A model generated the notes under the pieces. That model did not search any database. It was not told where the DNA came from and saw only the letters and a list, made by a program, of their open reading frames with translations. This document shows positions 53,656-64,000 of a stretch of DNA of 64,000 nt, piece by piece (position 1 is the stretch's first letter; each line of letters opens with the position of its first letter). Source of the DNA: Paraburkholderia haematera (GTDB taxonomy: Bacteria; Pseudomonadota; Gammaproteobacteria; Burkholderiales; Burkholderiaceae); the NCBI RefSeq assembly GCF_905220975.1, contig NZ_CAJNBK010000003.1, positions 1 to 64,000 on the forward strand, given 5' to 3'. The position numbers were made by a program, and so were the translations under genes.

Positions 53656-54018
53656 TCAACCCCCACCGCCGCCTTGCGTGCCGAGCGTCAGCTTGTTGTT
53701 CACTGATGTCACGCCTGCAACGCCCTTGGCCACTTGTTCCGCTTGCGGGATCTGCGCGCCATCGGGCACCGTTCCAGTCAACGTCACTGCGCCGCTACGG
53801 GCCCGGACGAACACGTTCGACACATCAAAACCCTGCGCTTTCCCCAACGCCTTGCGCACGGCCAGACCCAACTTGCGGTCCGTGCTCTTCATCGCTTTCG
53901 AATTCGGCGCCGCCATGGTGCCTGATGCCATCGCGTCGCTCGACTGGGCGTAGGCACTGGACACCGTCGCCAAACACAATGCGATGCCGAGCGTCTTCAA
54001 TAGATTGACTGTTTTCAC
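53656..54018 (-). CDS. Secreted BON-domain protein
   Basis: A 120-aa periplasmic protein. The signal peptide KTVNLLKTLGIALCLATVSSAYAQ is followed by a spacer and one BON domain: RKLGLAVRKALGKAQGFDVSNVFVRARSGAVTLTGTVPDGAQIPQAEQVAKGVAGVTSV, here cited as RKLGLAVRKAL, GAVTLTGTVPD and AEQVAKGVAGV. The tail is Gly-rich. I chose the GTG at 54018, with GGAG 5 nt upstream; no ATG fits the signal peptide. BON domains bind membranes or phospholipid (OsmY-like stress proteins). Confidence 0.83.
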   Translation of the reverse strand: MKTVNLLKTLGIALCLATVSSAYAQSSDAMASGTMAAPNSKAMKSTDRKLGLAVRKALGKAQGFDVSNVFVRARSGAVTLTGTVPDGAQIPQAEQVAKGVAGVTSVNNKLTLGTQGGGGG

Positions 54019-54256
54019 GTTTTCTCCATTCCTCGAAAAAGTTGATTTCGCATCGTTGCATGCAAAAAACCACGCGCCTGTAAGCACATTTGCGCCTGCA
54101 TGGAGCCCCCTGTCTTATAGAAGAGTGACGTTGTGACGCTCCCAGCGCGCTTAAACAATACTCCAGCAAACGCGAGAGTGTCGAAAAAACTGACCAGACC
54201 GCCTGGCTCACGATTCGCCTATCATGGCGGCTTCGATCTTTAAAGGTCCAGCGCAG

Positions 54257-55513
54257 ATGTCTGATGGCGTACAACAAGAACTACTCGAACCAGGCACGGA
54301 TGCCGCTGCATCGTCAATCGATTACGGCTTGTGGGCCCTGACGTTCAGCTACGTGCTCAGCCAGTTTTTCCGCAGTTATATCGCGGTGATCTCCACCCAG
54401 CTGATCGGCGATTTCCATTTCTCGCCGCAAATGTTCGGCTGGTTCGCGGGCTCGTTCTTTCTCGTGTTCGCCATCGCGCAACTGCCCGTCGGCATCATGT
54501 TCGACCGCTATGGCGTGCGCGGACCCACCGCGCTTCTGATGGGCATCGGCGCCGCGTGCGCCGGCATTCTGTCGATGACCACGAGCGCAACCGTTGCGCT
54601 CGCCGCGCAAGCCGGCATCGGACTGGGTTGCGCGCCCATCTTCATGGGGCTGCTCAATTACGTATTGCGTACCGGCCACGGCACGCACAATGTGCGCGCC
54701 GTCACGACGGCAAGTGCGATCGGCATGGCGGGTGCCTTGCTGGCCGCGTTGCCGTTGAGCCGGGCCACGGCCAGCTTCGGCTGGCGTCCGGTCATGGTCA
54801 CCGCTGCGCTTGCCATGCTATGCGCGACGCTTGGTGTCGTATGCCTTGTGCGCCGGCGTGATGCCGCCGCGCATGAACGCAGCCTCGCTGCGCCGCAACA
54901 CGCGGCAGGCGCCGCGAAACGGCGCACCGGTTTCTGGACCTTGATGCCGGCCTGTCTCGCGCTCTCGGTCGGCAGCACGTTTCGTACCTCGTGGGGCGGC
55001 CCGTATCTTGCCGACGTCTACGGATTCGACGTCATTGCGCGCGGTAATGCAATGACCGTCACCAGTGTGATCGGCATCGCCGCATCGTTCTGTATTCCCG
55101 TAGCCGTGCGGTTCTGCGCGCCCAAGCTGATTTCGCTGCTGTGGCTGATCGCCGGCGTGCTGGCGGCACTCGTGCTCGCGCTCAGCCCGGACGGCAACTG
55201 GGTGGTCAGTGTCGCGCTGATATGCGTGTTGTTCTCGGTCGGCTCGATCCACCCGCTCGTGATGTCGCAAGCACGCGCCATCATCACGCCGCGCCGGCTT
55301 GGACTCGGCCTGGGGCTGCTCAACAGCCTGGTTTTTCTCGGCGTGGCGCTGACCAGCAGTTGTTTCGGCTGGATCGCGGGCGCCGCAAAACAGGCGCATC
55401 GATCGAACGTGGGAATCTACTCGGCGCTGTTCGCCGTGACCGTCGTGCCGCTTGCAATCGGCGCGGCCGTCTATTTTTTCAGCCCGGTGGTGGCGCCGAA
55501 AGAAGAAGCCTGA
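54257..55513 (+). CDS. MFS transporter
   Basis: A 418-aa major facilitator with about 12 membrane helices. FDRYGVRGPTALLMG is the cytoplasmic loop 2-3 signature (D-R-x-G-R/V-R), and the central loop around residues 190-215 is charged. WGGPYLADVYGFD in the second half recalls nitrate/organic-acid or hexuronate-type MFS carriers. I used the ATG at 54257; one at 54224 is possible. The substrate is not evident; the IclR regulator that follows in the same direction may control it. Confidence 0.85.
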   Translation: MSDGVQQELLEPGTDAAASSIDYGLWALTFSYVLSQFFRSYIAVISTQLIGDFHFSPQMFGWFAGSFFLVFAIAQLPVGIMFDRYGVRGPTALLMGIGAACAGILSMTTSATVALAAQAGIGLGCAPIFMGLLNYVLRTGHGTHNVRAVTTASAIGMAGALLAALPLSRATASFGWRPVMVTAALAMLCATLGVVCLVRRRDAAAHERSLAAPQHAAGAAKRRTGFWTLMPACLALSVGSTFRTSWGGPYLADVYGFDVIARGNAMTVTSVIGIAASFCIPVAVRFCAPKLISLLWLIAGVLAALVLALSPDGNWVVSVALICVLFSVGSIHPLVMSQARAIITPRRLGLGLGLLNSLVFLGVALTSSCFGWIAGAAKQAHRSNVGIYSALFAVTVVPLAIGAAVYFFSPVVAPKEEA

Positions 55514-55616
55514 GCGACTGTTTGCATGTGTCTATAATTCCGCAGCCCGGATCACCCTTGATCCGGGCCACGGTTTGTCATTCGGATGGTGCCGTTTCGC
55601 AGGAGCGCATTTCATT

Positions 55617-56510
55617 TTGAGCAAAACCAATCACAGCCCGATCGATAATCCGGCCGACGGCACGGGCAGCGGAGATATTGCGCAAACACCCGTTGCATCC
55701 GCGAGGGCAAATCCGGTCCTCGCGAGCCGGACGGCCCACGAGGCGCACAAGGACGACCGGCATTTCGTCACCGCGCTCGCGCGCGGGCTCGAGGTGCTGG
55801 CGTGTTTTCGCTCGGGCGACAAAGCGCTGAGCAACCAGGAACTCGCGCTGCGTTGCAAGCTGCCGAAATCGACCGTATCGCGCCTGACTCATACGCTCAC
55901 GCTGCTCGGCTATCTGATTCATTTGAAAGAGAGCGGCAAATACCGGCTTGGCACGGCTTCGCTCGCGCTAGGCAGTGCGATGCTGGCGCGGCTCGACGTA
56001 CGCAAGATCGCCCGGCCGGTGATGCAGGAATTGGCCGACATCTCCGGCGCAACGGTGTCGTTGGGTACACGCGACCGGCTCTCGATGATCTACGTGGAAA
56101 ATTGCCGGGGCTCGGTTGCGCTCGCGGTGACGCTGGAAGTCGGCTCGCGTATTCCGGTTGCTACGTCGGCGATTGGGCGCGCATGGCTCGCGGCGATCCC
56201 AGAACACGATCGCCTCAGTTTCATGGAGCAGGTGCGTGAACTCGATCACGTGTCGTGGCCGAAAACCCGCCGCGGCATTGAGAACGCGCTCGAAGATTAC
56301 CGCACGCTCGGCGTCGCGACTTCGTTCGGGGAGTGGCAGAAAGACGTTAACGGCATCGCGCGCGCTTTCCAGCCGGGCGGCGAGCTGCCGGTCATGGCGA
56401 TCAATGTCGGCGGCCCCTCATTCAAGCTCTCGAAAGAATTCCTGCTCGAAGAAGTGCGGCCGCGCCTGATCGACGTGGTGACCCAGTTGGAAAGCGCGCT
56501 GTCGCATTGA
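55617..56510 (+). CDS. IclR-family transcriptional regulator
   Basis: A 297-aa regulator. The winged-helix N-terminal domain includes FVTALARGLEVLACF and LSNQELALRCKLPKSTVSRLTHTLTLLGYL; the effector domain includes YVENCRGSVALAVTLEVGSRIPVATSAIGRAWLA and ends with the family's SFxLSKEFLLEEVRPRL. The start is non-ATG: TTG at 55617 has AGGAG 11 nt upstream. A ~70-residue extension precedes the HTH. Such regulators usually control catabolic genes for aromatic or organic acids; the acyl-CoA genes to the right or the MFS gene to the left are candidates. Confidence 0.87.
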   Translation: MSKTNHSPIDNPADGTGSGDIAQTPVASARANPVLASRTAHEAHKDDRHFVTALARGLEVLACFRSGDKALSNQELALRCKLPKSTVSRLTHTLTLLGYLIHLKESGKYRLGTASLALGSAMLARLDVRKIARPVMQELADISGATVSLGTRDRLSMIYVENCRGSVALAVTLEVGSRIPVATSAIGRAWLAAIPEHDRLSFMEQVRELDHVSWPKTRRGIENALEDYRTLGVATSFGEWQKDVNGIARAFQPGGELPVMAINVGGPSFKLSKEFLLEEVRPRLIDVVTQLESALSH

Positions 56511-56552
56511 TTGAGCGACAGCGTTCAGAACGCTGGGGCGCTGCGCTCGCAC

Positions 56553-58358
<1,806 letters not shown>

Positions 58359-58623
58359 GGGAGAAGACCCGTCTAAAGGTGAGCCGCTATGCAGAACAAC
58401 TGCGCGACACACGCGGAAACACACGAAATCGCGCGGACGCGGCCCGATTAAGAAGAGCGGCATTCGGGTAAGTCCCGATGATCCGCCCATCAGCGATGCG
58501 TGTCAGTTTAAATCAAAAGTGAATGAGCGTGCTTTTATTTACACGGCGATTTTCGGCACGTATGATGGTCAGAAAATCTGGAATGGAAGTCTGCATTGCA
58601 GAACAACCTGGAGGAGCGGCGTC

Positions 58624-59397
58624 ATGTCTGTGAAAGACCTGTTTCAATTGGACGGCAAGGTTGCACTGATTACCGGCGGCTCCCGCGGGCTGGGCCTACA
58701 AATGGCCGAAGCGTTGGGGGAAATGGGCTGCCGCGTGGCGATCACCGCGCGCAAGGCCGATGAACTCGCCGAGGCGAAAACGCATCTGCAAAGCCTGGGG
58801 ATCGAGGTGCAGACAGTGGTCAACGATCTACAGCGCTTCGAGGGTATTCCTGGTCTCGTCGATGAAGTGCTCGGCGTGCATGGCCGCGTCGACATTCTCG
58901 TGAACAACGCGGGCGCGACATGGGGCGCCCCCGCCGAGGACTACCCCGACGAGGCCTGGCACAAGGTGATGAACCTGAACGTCCACGCGCCATTCTTCGT
59001 CGCTCGCGAAGTCGGCAAGCGCAGCATGATCCCGCGCCGTGCCGGCAAGATTATCAACATTGCCTCGGTGGCGGGCCTGAAGGGTTCGCCGCCCGGCATG
59101 AACACGATTGCGTACAACACGTCCAAGGCTGCGGCCATCAACTTCACGCGGGCGCTCGCGGCGGAATGGGGCAAGTACAACATCAACGTCAACGCGATCT
59201 GCCCAGGCTTTTTCCCCTCGAAGATGTCGGCGGGCTTGCTCGACAAACTCGAAGGCACGATCGTCTCACGCACGCCTTTGCAGCGTCTCGGCGGCGACGA
59301 GGACCTCAAAGGCCCGGTCGTGTTCCTCGCGAGTGAAGCGTCGCGTCACATCACAGGCCAGTATTTCGCCGTAGACGGCGGCTCGATCATTGTCTGA
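58624..59397 (+). CDS. SDR-family oxidoreductase
   Basis: A 257-aa classical SDR. Cofactor loop TGGSRGLGLQMAE, VNNAGATWGAP, catalytic Ser in INIASVAGLKG and AYNTSKAAA with the Tyr-x3-Lys. GGAGGAG lies about 9 nt upstream of the ATG. It starts the rightward acyl-CoA catabolic cluster; the likely role is 3-hydroxyacyl-CoA or related alcohol/ketone oxidation-reduction, by context. Confidence 0.88.
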   Translation: MSVKDLFQLDGKVALITGGSRGLGLQMAEALGEMGCRVAITARKADELAEAKTHLQSLGIEVQTVVNDLQRFEGIPGLVDEVLGVHGRVDILVNNAGATWGAPAEDYPDEAWHKVMNLNVHAPFFVAREVGKRSMIPRRAGKIINIASVAGLKGSPPGMNTIAYNTSKAAAINFTRALAAEWGKYNINVNAICPGFFPSKMSAGLLDKLEGTIVSRTPLQRLGGDEDLKGPVVFLASEASRHITGQYFAVDGGSIIV

Positions 59398-59493
59398 TTC
59401 ATCAGTCTAACTGATCAGTCTAACTAAGCGGTTTGAAGCGCGGCGCGAGGTCCCAGGCACGCCCTGCGCACGTACATAACATGGAGACGCCGC

Positions 59494-60711
59494 ATGGATT
59501 TTCAGTACTCGGACAAGGTCAAGAGTTTGCAGCAACGCCTGAACGCTTTCATGAGCGAGTACGTCTATCCGGCCGAGGCGGTTTTCGATGCGCAGATGGA
59601 CGCCGCGCGTGAATCCGGCAATCGCTGGCAGCCCGCGCCGGTGATCGAGGAATTGAAAGCAAAAGCGAAGGCCGTGGGTTTGTGGAACCTGTTCCTGCCC
59701 GAGTCGAAATACGGGGCGGGGCTCACCAACCTGGAGTACGCGCCGTTGTGCGAAATCATGGGGCGCTCGCATATCGGCGCGGAGCCGTTCAACTGCTCGG
59801 CGCCGGACACCGGCAACATGGAAACGCTGGTGCGTTATGCCACGCCCGAGCAGCAACAGCAATGGCTGCTGCCGCTGCTCGACGGCACGATCCGCTCGGC
59901 CTTTGCGATGACGGAGCCGGACGTGGCTTCTTCGGATGCGACCAATATCGAAGCGCGTATCGAACGCGACGGCGATGAGTACATCCTGAACGGCCGCAAA
60001 TGGTGGACTTCAGGCGCCAACGATCCGCGCTGCAAGGTCCTCATCTTCATGGGCAAGTCCAATCCGGATCACACGAACCGGCATCAGCAGCAGTCGATGA
60101 TTCTCGTGCCGATGGACACACCGGGTGTGAAAGTGCTGCGCCATCTGCCGGTATTCGGCTATGACGACGCTCCGCACGGCCACGCCGAAATCGCCTTTGA
60201 AAACGTACGTGTGCCGGCCGGCAACATGCTGCTTGGCGAGGGGCGCGGCTTCGAGATTGCGCAAGGGCGGCTCGGACCGGGCCGGATCCATCACTGCATG
60301 CGCCTGATCGGGCGTGCTGAACGCGCGCTCGAGGCAATGTGCCGCCGCTCGCTCGAACGCGTGGCGTTTGGCCGGCCGATCGCCGATCAGGGCGTCACGC
60401 GTGAACGAATCGCCAACGCACGCATCATGATCGACCAGACGCGTTTTCTGGTGCTGAACGCGGCTCACAAAATGGATACGGTCGGCAACAAGGACGCGCG
60501 TCAGGAGATCGCCATGATCAAAGTGGCCGCACCCAGCATGGCGTGCCAGGTGATCGACTGGGCCATGCAGGTGCATGGCGGCGGTGCGGTCAGCGACGAC
60601 TTCGGGCTCGCACGCGCGTATGCGAGTTCGCGCACGCTGCGTTTCGCGGACGGACCTGACGAGGTGCACCGTAATGCCATCGCGAAGATGGAGCTTGGGC
60701 GCTACCTTTAA
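59494..60711 (+). CDS. Acyl-CoA dehydrogenase, ~400 aa type
   Basis: A 405-aa acyl-CoA dehydrogenase. [69 protein letters not shown] and [35 protein letters not shown] (split here as [11 protein letters not shown] and [10 protein letters not shown]) are typical of the FadE-like/ACAD10-11 C-terminal type. GGAGA lies about 9 nt before the ATG. Together with the SDR and two CoA ligases it forms a beta-oxidation-like set. Confidence 0.92.
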   Translation: MDFQYSDKVKSLQQRLNAFMSEYVYPAEAVFDAQMDAARESGNRWQPAPVIEELKAKAKAVGLWNLFLPESKYGAGLTNLEYAPLCEIMGRSHIGAEPFNCSAPDTGNMETLVRYATPEQQQQWLLPLLDGTIRSAFAMTEPDVASSDATNIEARIERDGDEYILNGRKWWTSGANDPRCKVLIFMGKSNPDHTNRHQQQSMILVPMDTPGVKVLRHLPVFGYDDAPHGHAEIAFENVRVPAGNMLLGEGRGFEIAQGRLGPGRIHHCMRLIGRAERALEAMCRRSLERVAFGRPIADQGVTRERIANARIMIDQTRFLVLNAAHKMDTVGNKDARQEIAMIKVAAPSMACQVIDWAMQVHGGGAVSDDFGLARAYASSRTLRFADGPDEVHRNAIAKMELGRYL

Positions 60712-60773
60712 ACAAAGACGAAGTACGCACCACCGGTGTGAAACATACACAGACAGTAAGGCAGGAGACGCCT

Positions 60774-62489
60774 ATGAACGAACGCCATCACCCGAATTGG
60801 CCGCCACAAGTGTCCAGGCATCTGACACTGCCCGAAACCAATATTTTCTATAACGCCGAGGTGTCGGCGGCGCGCTTTCCCGACAAGCCGTTCATTATCT
60901 TCTACGACACGCCGATCACGTTCGCCGGGTTCAAGGACGAAACCGAGCGCATGGCGGGATTTCTTCAGCAGGAATGCCACGTCAAGGCGGGCGACCGCGT
61001 GCTGCTTTACATGCAGAACAGCCCGCAATGGATCATTGCTTACTACGCGATTCTGCGGGCGAACGCCGTCGTCGTGCCGGTCAATCCGATGAACATGAGC
61101 GGTGAACTGGCGCATTACGTCGAGGACACCGAGGCGACCACGGTCATCGCGCCGCAATGCCTGTTCGCGAACGTCGAGCCGCTGATCGGTAAAGGGCCGG
61201 GGCAGGGTATCGAGCACGTTATCGTTGCGACGTATAGCGATTACCTGGAGCGGCCATCGCCGATTCCCGTGCCCGAATTCATAGCGGCGCCGCGCAAGAC
61301 GTTCACTATTCCGGGTGTCGTGCCCTGGCGCGAGGTGCTCGAGCGGCGTATCGCGGCGGGGCCGTTGACCACCGGTCCAGACGACTTGTGCGTGATGCCG
61401 TACACGTCCGGCACCACCGGCAAACCGAAGGGCTGCATGCATACCCATCGCAGCGTGATGAGCACGCTGCTCGGCGGTTGTGCGTGGTTCTCGGCGCCCT
61501 CGGACGGTGTGTATCTAGCGGTGTTGCCGTTCTTTCACGTGACCGGCATGCAAGGCGGCATGAACAGCGCGATCTTCTCCGGTGCAACGATTGTCGTGTT
61601 ACCGCGCTGGGATCGGGAAGCGGCGGCGCTATGCATGCAGAAATATCGCGTGACCTCGTGGCAGTCGATCACGGCAATGATGGTTGACTTTCTGTCGAAC
61701 CCGAAGCTCGGCGAATACGACCTGTCGAGCCTGACAGGCGCTCGCGGCGGCGGCGCGGCGATGCCGGACGCCATTGCGAAAAAGCTCAAGTCGCTCACGG
61801 GGCTCGATTATGTCGAAGGCTACGGCATGTCCGAGACGATTGCTGCCACGCACATCAATCCGCCGCATCGGCCGAAGCCGCAATGTCTGGGCATACCGGT
61901 GTTCGACGTGGACTCGCGCGTGATCGATCCGGTCACGCTGCAGGAACTCCCGCAAGGCGAAACCGGCGAGATCGTGGTGAACGGGCCGCAGGTGATGCGG
62001 GGCTACTGGCGCAATCCCAAGGCAACTGAAGAAGCATTCATCGAACTCGACGGCAAGCGTTTCTTGCGGACCGGCGACCTCGGTCATATCGACGAGGACG
62101 GGTATTTTTTCATGACGGACCGCCTCAAGCGCATGATCAACGCATCAGGCTACAAGGTCTGGCCCGCGGAAGTCGAGGCGCTCATGTACCGGCATCCCGC
62201 GATCCAGGAGGTGTGTGTGATCGGCGTGAAGGACGCGAAGCGCGGCGAAACCGTCAAGGCGCTGGTGGTGCCCGCCGCGGCGCATGCCGGCACGATCAGC
62301 GAGCAGGAGATTATCGACTGGTCGCACGATCAGATGGCGTCTTACAAGGCGCCGCGCATCGTGGAGTTCGTGACGTCCTTGCCCAAGTCGGGCAGCGGCA
62401 AGATTCTGTGGCGCAAGTTGCAGGAAGAGGAAGCGGCGCGCGGGGTCGCAGCCAATGAGAGCGGCAGCCAAGGAGGCGCCTCGTCATGA
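60774..62489 (+). CDS. Acyl-CoA ligase (AMP-binding), long/medium-chain type
   Basis: A 571-aa ANL-superfamily ligase. AMP-binding P-loop YTSGTTGKPKGCMHTH, GYGMSETIAATH, the RTGDLGHIDEDGYFF hinge region, RLKRMINASGYKVWPAEVEA and the C-terminal lysine in KSGSGKILWRKL are all intact. I used the ATG at 60774 with AGGAGA 5-6 nt upstream. It overlaps the second ligase gene by 4 nt (ATGA). The substrate is an unspecified carboxylic acid. Confidence 0.92.
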   Translation: MNERHHPNWPPQVSRHLTLPETNIFYNAEVSAARFPDKPFIIFYDTPITFAGFKDETERMAGFLQQECHVKAGDRVLLYMQNSPQWIIAYYAILRANAVVVPVNPMNMSGELAHYVEDTEATTVIAPQCLFANVEPLIGKGPGQGIEHVIVATYSDYLERPSPIPVPEFIAAPRKTFTIPGVVPWREVLERRIAAGPLTTGPDDLCVMPYTSGTTGKPKGCMHTHRSVMSTLLGGCAWFSAPSDGVYLAVLPFFHVTGMQGGMNSAIFSGATIVVLPRWDREAAALCMQKYRVTSWQSITAMMVDFLSNPKLGEYDLSSLTGARGGGAAMPDAIAKKLKSLTGLDYVEGYGMSETIAATHINPPHRPKPQCLGIPVFDVDSRVIDPVTLQELPQGETGEIVVNGPQVMRGYWRNPKATEEAFIELDGKRFLRTGDLGHIDEDGYFFMTDRLKRMINASGYKVWPAEVEALMYRHPAIQEVCVIGVKDAKRGETVKALVVPAAAHAGTISEQEIIDWSHDQMASYKAPRIVEFVTSLPKSGSGKILWRKLQEEEAARGVAANESGSQGGASS

Positions 62490-64000
62490 CATGGCTCGAA
62501 GCGTTACTGGAGGAACCGTTCGTCTGCATCACCGACATGCTGCGCCGCTTTGCCAAAGAGCGCCCTGAGCAGGCGGCGCTGATCTGCGACGGCGAGATCG
62601 TGACATACGCCGCGCTGGACGCACGAGTCGATCGCTTTGCCGCCGCGTTGCAGCGCGACGGCATCAAGCCTTGCGACGCGATTGCCTTGTGCGCGGCCGG
62701 CTCGGTCGACTATGCCGTGGCATTTCTCGGCGGCCTGCGGGCGGGGGCGGCGGTGGCGCCACTCGCGCCCTCGTCGAGCGCGGCGAGTCTCGTCAGCATG
62801 ATCGGCAACTCGGGGGCGCGGCTACTGTTCCTCGACGCCGACGTCAAGCGCCTGCTCGAACCGGTGGCCGACGAGGTCAGCGCAATCCCCGTCGCGCTCG
62901 ATGCGCATGCAGGCAGCACCGCACTTGAAGCGTGGCTCGCCCCCACGGGGGCCACGCCTGAAGCCGTGACGATCGATCCGGCGTGGCCGTTCAACATCAT
63001 CTATTCGTCGGGCACTACGGGTACGCCAAAGGGCATCGTGCAGTCGCACGGCATGCGCTGGGCCTATGCGGTGCGCAGCATTCAGCGCGGCTATGGCCCT
63101 GAGGCCGCGACGCTGATCTCCACGCCCTTGTATTCGAACACGACGCTCGTGAGTTTCATGCCGACGCTGACCTTCGGCGGCACGGTTGTATTGATGCCGA
63201 AATTCGACGCCACACGCTATCTCGAGCTCGCGCAACAGTACCGTGTCACGCACACAATGCTGGTGCCGCTCCAGTATCAGCGTTTGATGGCGCATCCGGA
63301 CTTCGACCGTTACGACCTCTCCAGCTTCCGGGCCAAGTTCTGTACCAGCGCGCCGTTCGCGGCGAGCGTGAAGGCGGACGTGGTGCGCCGCTGGCCGGGC
63401 AGGCTCACTGAGTACTACGGCATGACCGAAGGCGGCGGCTCGTGCCAGTTGGAGGCCGACGAATGGCCGACCAAGCTGCATACGGTGGGCAAACCGATGG
63501 AAGGTCACGATATCCGTTTGATCGACGAGTCCGGCAAGGAGGTGGCGGCAGGCGAGGTGGGCGAAATCGTCGGCCATTCGCCCGCGATGATGACGGGCTA
63601 CTACCGTCAACCGGACAAGACCGCCGAGGCGGAGTGGTACGACCCGAGCGGTAAGCGCTTTATCCGCACGGGCGACATGGGGCGCTTCGATGCAGACGGG
63701 TTTTTGACGCTGCTCGATCGCAAGAAGGACATGATCATTTCGGGCGGCTTCAACGTCTATCCGAGCGATCTCGAGGCTGAACTGCGCACGCATCCCGACG
63801 TGGCGGATGTGGCGGTGGTGGGCGCGCAGTCGGAGCAGTGGGGCGAGACACCGGTTGCCTTCGTGGTGCGCCGGGCACATGCACCGATCGACGCCGAGGC
63901 GCTCCTTGCGTGGGTCAACGCGCGGCTGGGAAAAATGCAGCGGCTCTCCGCGCTGACATTCATCGATACCTTGCCGCGCAGTCCGATTGGCAAGGTACTG
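62486..64000 (+). CDS. Acyl-CoA ligase (AMP-binding), partial at window end
   Basis: At least 505 aa, still open at base 64000. IYSSGTTGTPKGIVQSH, YYGMTEGGGSCQ, RTGDMGRFDADGFLTLLDRKKD and SGGFNVYPSDLEAELRTHP are present; the last visible residues (LPRSPIGKVL) carry the catalytic C-terminal Lys, so only the final few residues are missing. The short acyl-binding region suggests a short-chain or aromatic acid substrate, differing from the upstream ligase. Translationally coupled to it by the ATGA overlap. Confidence 0.92.
   Translation, partial: MTWLEALLEEPFVCITDMLRRFAKERPEQAALICDGEIVTYAALDARVDRFAAALQRDGIKPCDAIALCAAGSVDYAVAFLGGLRAGAAVAPLAPSSSAASLVSMIGNSGARLLFLDADVKRLLEPVADEVSAIPVALDAHAGSTALEAWLAPTGATPEAVTIDPAWPFNIIYSSGTTGTPKGIVQSHGMRWAYAVRSIQRGYGPEAATLISTPLYSNTTLVSFMPTLTFGGTVVLMPKFDATRYLELAQQYRVTHTMLVPLQYQRLMAHPDFDRYDLSSFRAKFCTSAPFAASVKADVVRRWPGRLTEYYGMTEGGGSCQLEADEWPTKLHTVGKPMEGHDIRLIDESGKEVAAGEVGEIVGHSPAMMTGYYRQPDKTAEAEWYDPSGKRFIRTGDMGRFDADGFLTLLDRKKDMIISGGFNVYPSDLEAELRTHPDVADVAVVGAQSEQWGETPVAFVVRRAHAPIDAEALLAWVNARLGKMQRLSALTFIDTLPRSPIGKVL

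Noticed and set aside
53447..53953. Open frame with RESIANQ-type repeats
   Set aside because: The repeats are simply the 11-bp DNA array translated, and the rest overlaps the BON gene antisense. No ribosome site or family match.

Overview
The window is GC-rich beta-proteobacterial chromosome, most likely from a Paraburkholderia or Burkholderia species. The evidence is the gene content and order: a cyoABCD ubiquinol oxidase operon, a capsule locus laid out like the wcb (capsular polysaccharide I) locus of B. pseudomallei, WXXGXW-repeat and BON-domain secreted proteins, and a fatty-acid catabolic cluster. The species cannot be fixed from the sequence alone.

Layout. 1-155: the 3' part of a 5S rRNA with its terminator (end of an rRNA operon). 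189-4787 (minus): an ABC ATPase, a double FtsX-type permease and a secreted lipocalin/AttH-like protein, overlapping like an operon. 5476-7029: an orphan NuoM-like proton-pump subunit. 7402-11240: cyoABCD, closed by a perfect 14-bp terminator hairpin. 11299-44802: a capsule locus of about 33.5 kb. 44931-46587: a second-level find, a cysteinyl-tRNA synthetase gene preceded by a promoter, a 25-codon leader ORF with three consecutive Cys codons and a terminator hairpin. 46696-48975: a truncated peroxiredoxin, a small double-glycine-type protein, a HAD phosphatase and two small envelope proteins. 49082-53364: an ECF sigma factor, a membrane anti-sigma candidate, a metal-sensor-like periplasmic protein, DUF1800 and Tat-exported DUF1501. 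53656-56510: a BON protein, an MFS transporter and an IclR regulator. 56553 to the window end: two acyl-CoA dehydrogenases, an SDR and two acyl-CoA ligases, the last one running off the window.

Capsule locus. Export and anchor genes (kpsC-, kpsS-, kpsE-, kpsM-, kpsT- and Wza/BexD-like) indicate an ABC-transporter-dependent group 2/3 type capsule. The centre (about 14.9-26 kb) looks like the strain-specific glycan module: APS kinase, sulfotransferase, GDP-mannose dehydratase, several glycosyltransferases and a DUF4214/coiled-coil/methyltransferase protein. APS kinase plus sulfotransferase suggests a sulfated capsule. The block 29141-43314 (KpsS, SDR, LTA-synthase-like sulfatase-fold protein, highly reducing polyketide synthase, LpxC paralogue, 8-amino-7-oxononanoate-synthase-like PLP enzyme, GNAT acyltransferase) matches the wcbO-T block and the rhizobial rkp-1 genes. 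I infer a route to a PKS-derived, sphingoid-like aminolipid used for capsule display. ManC closes the locus by supplying GDP-mannose.

The three items most worth following are the polycysteine leader of cysS, the PKS/AONS/SDR/GNAT aminolipid cassette, and the sulfation pair.
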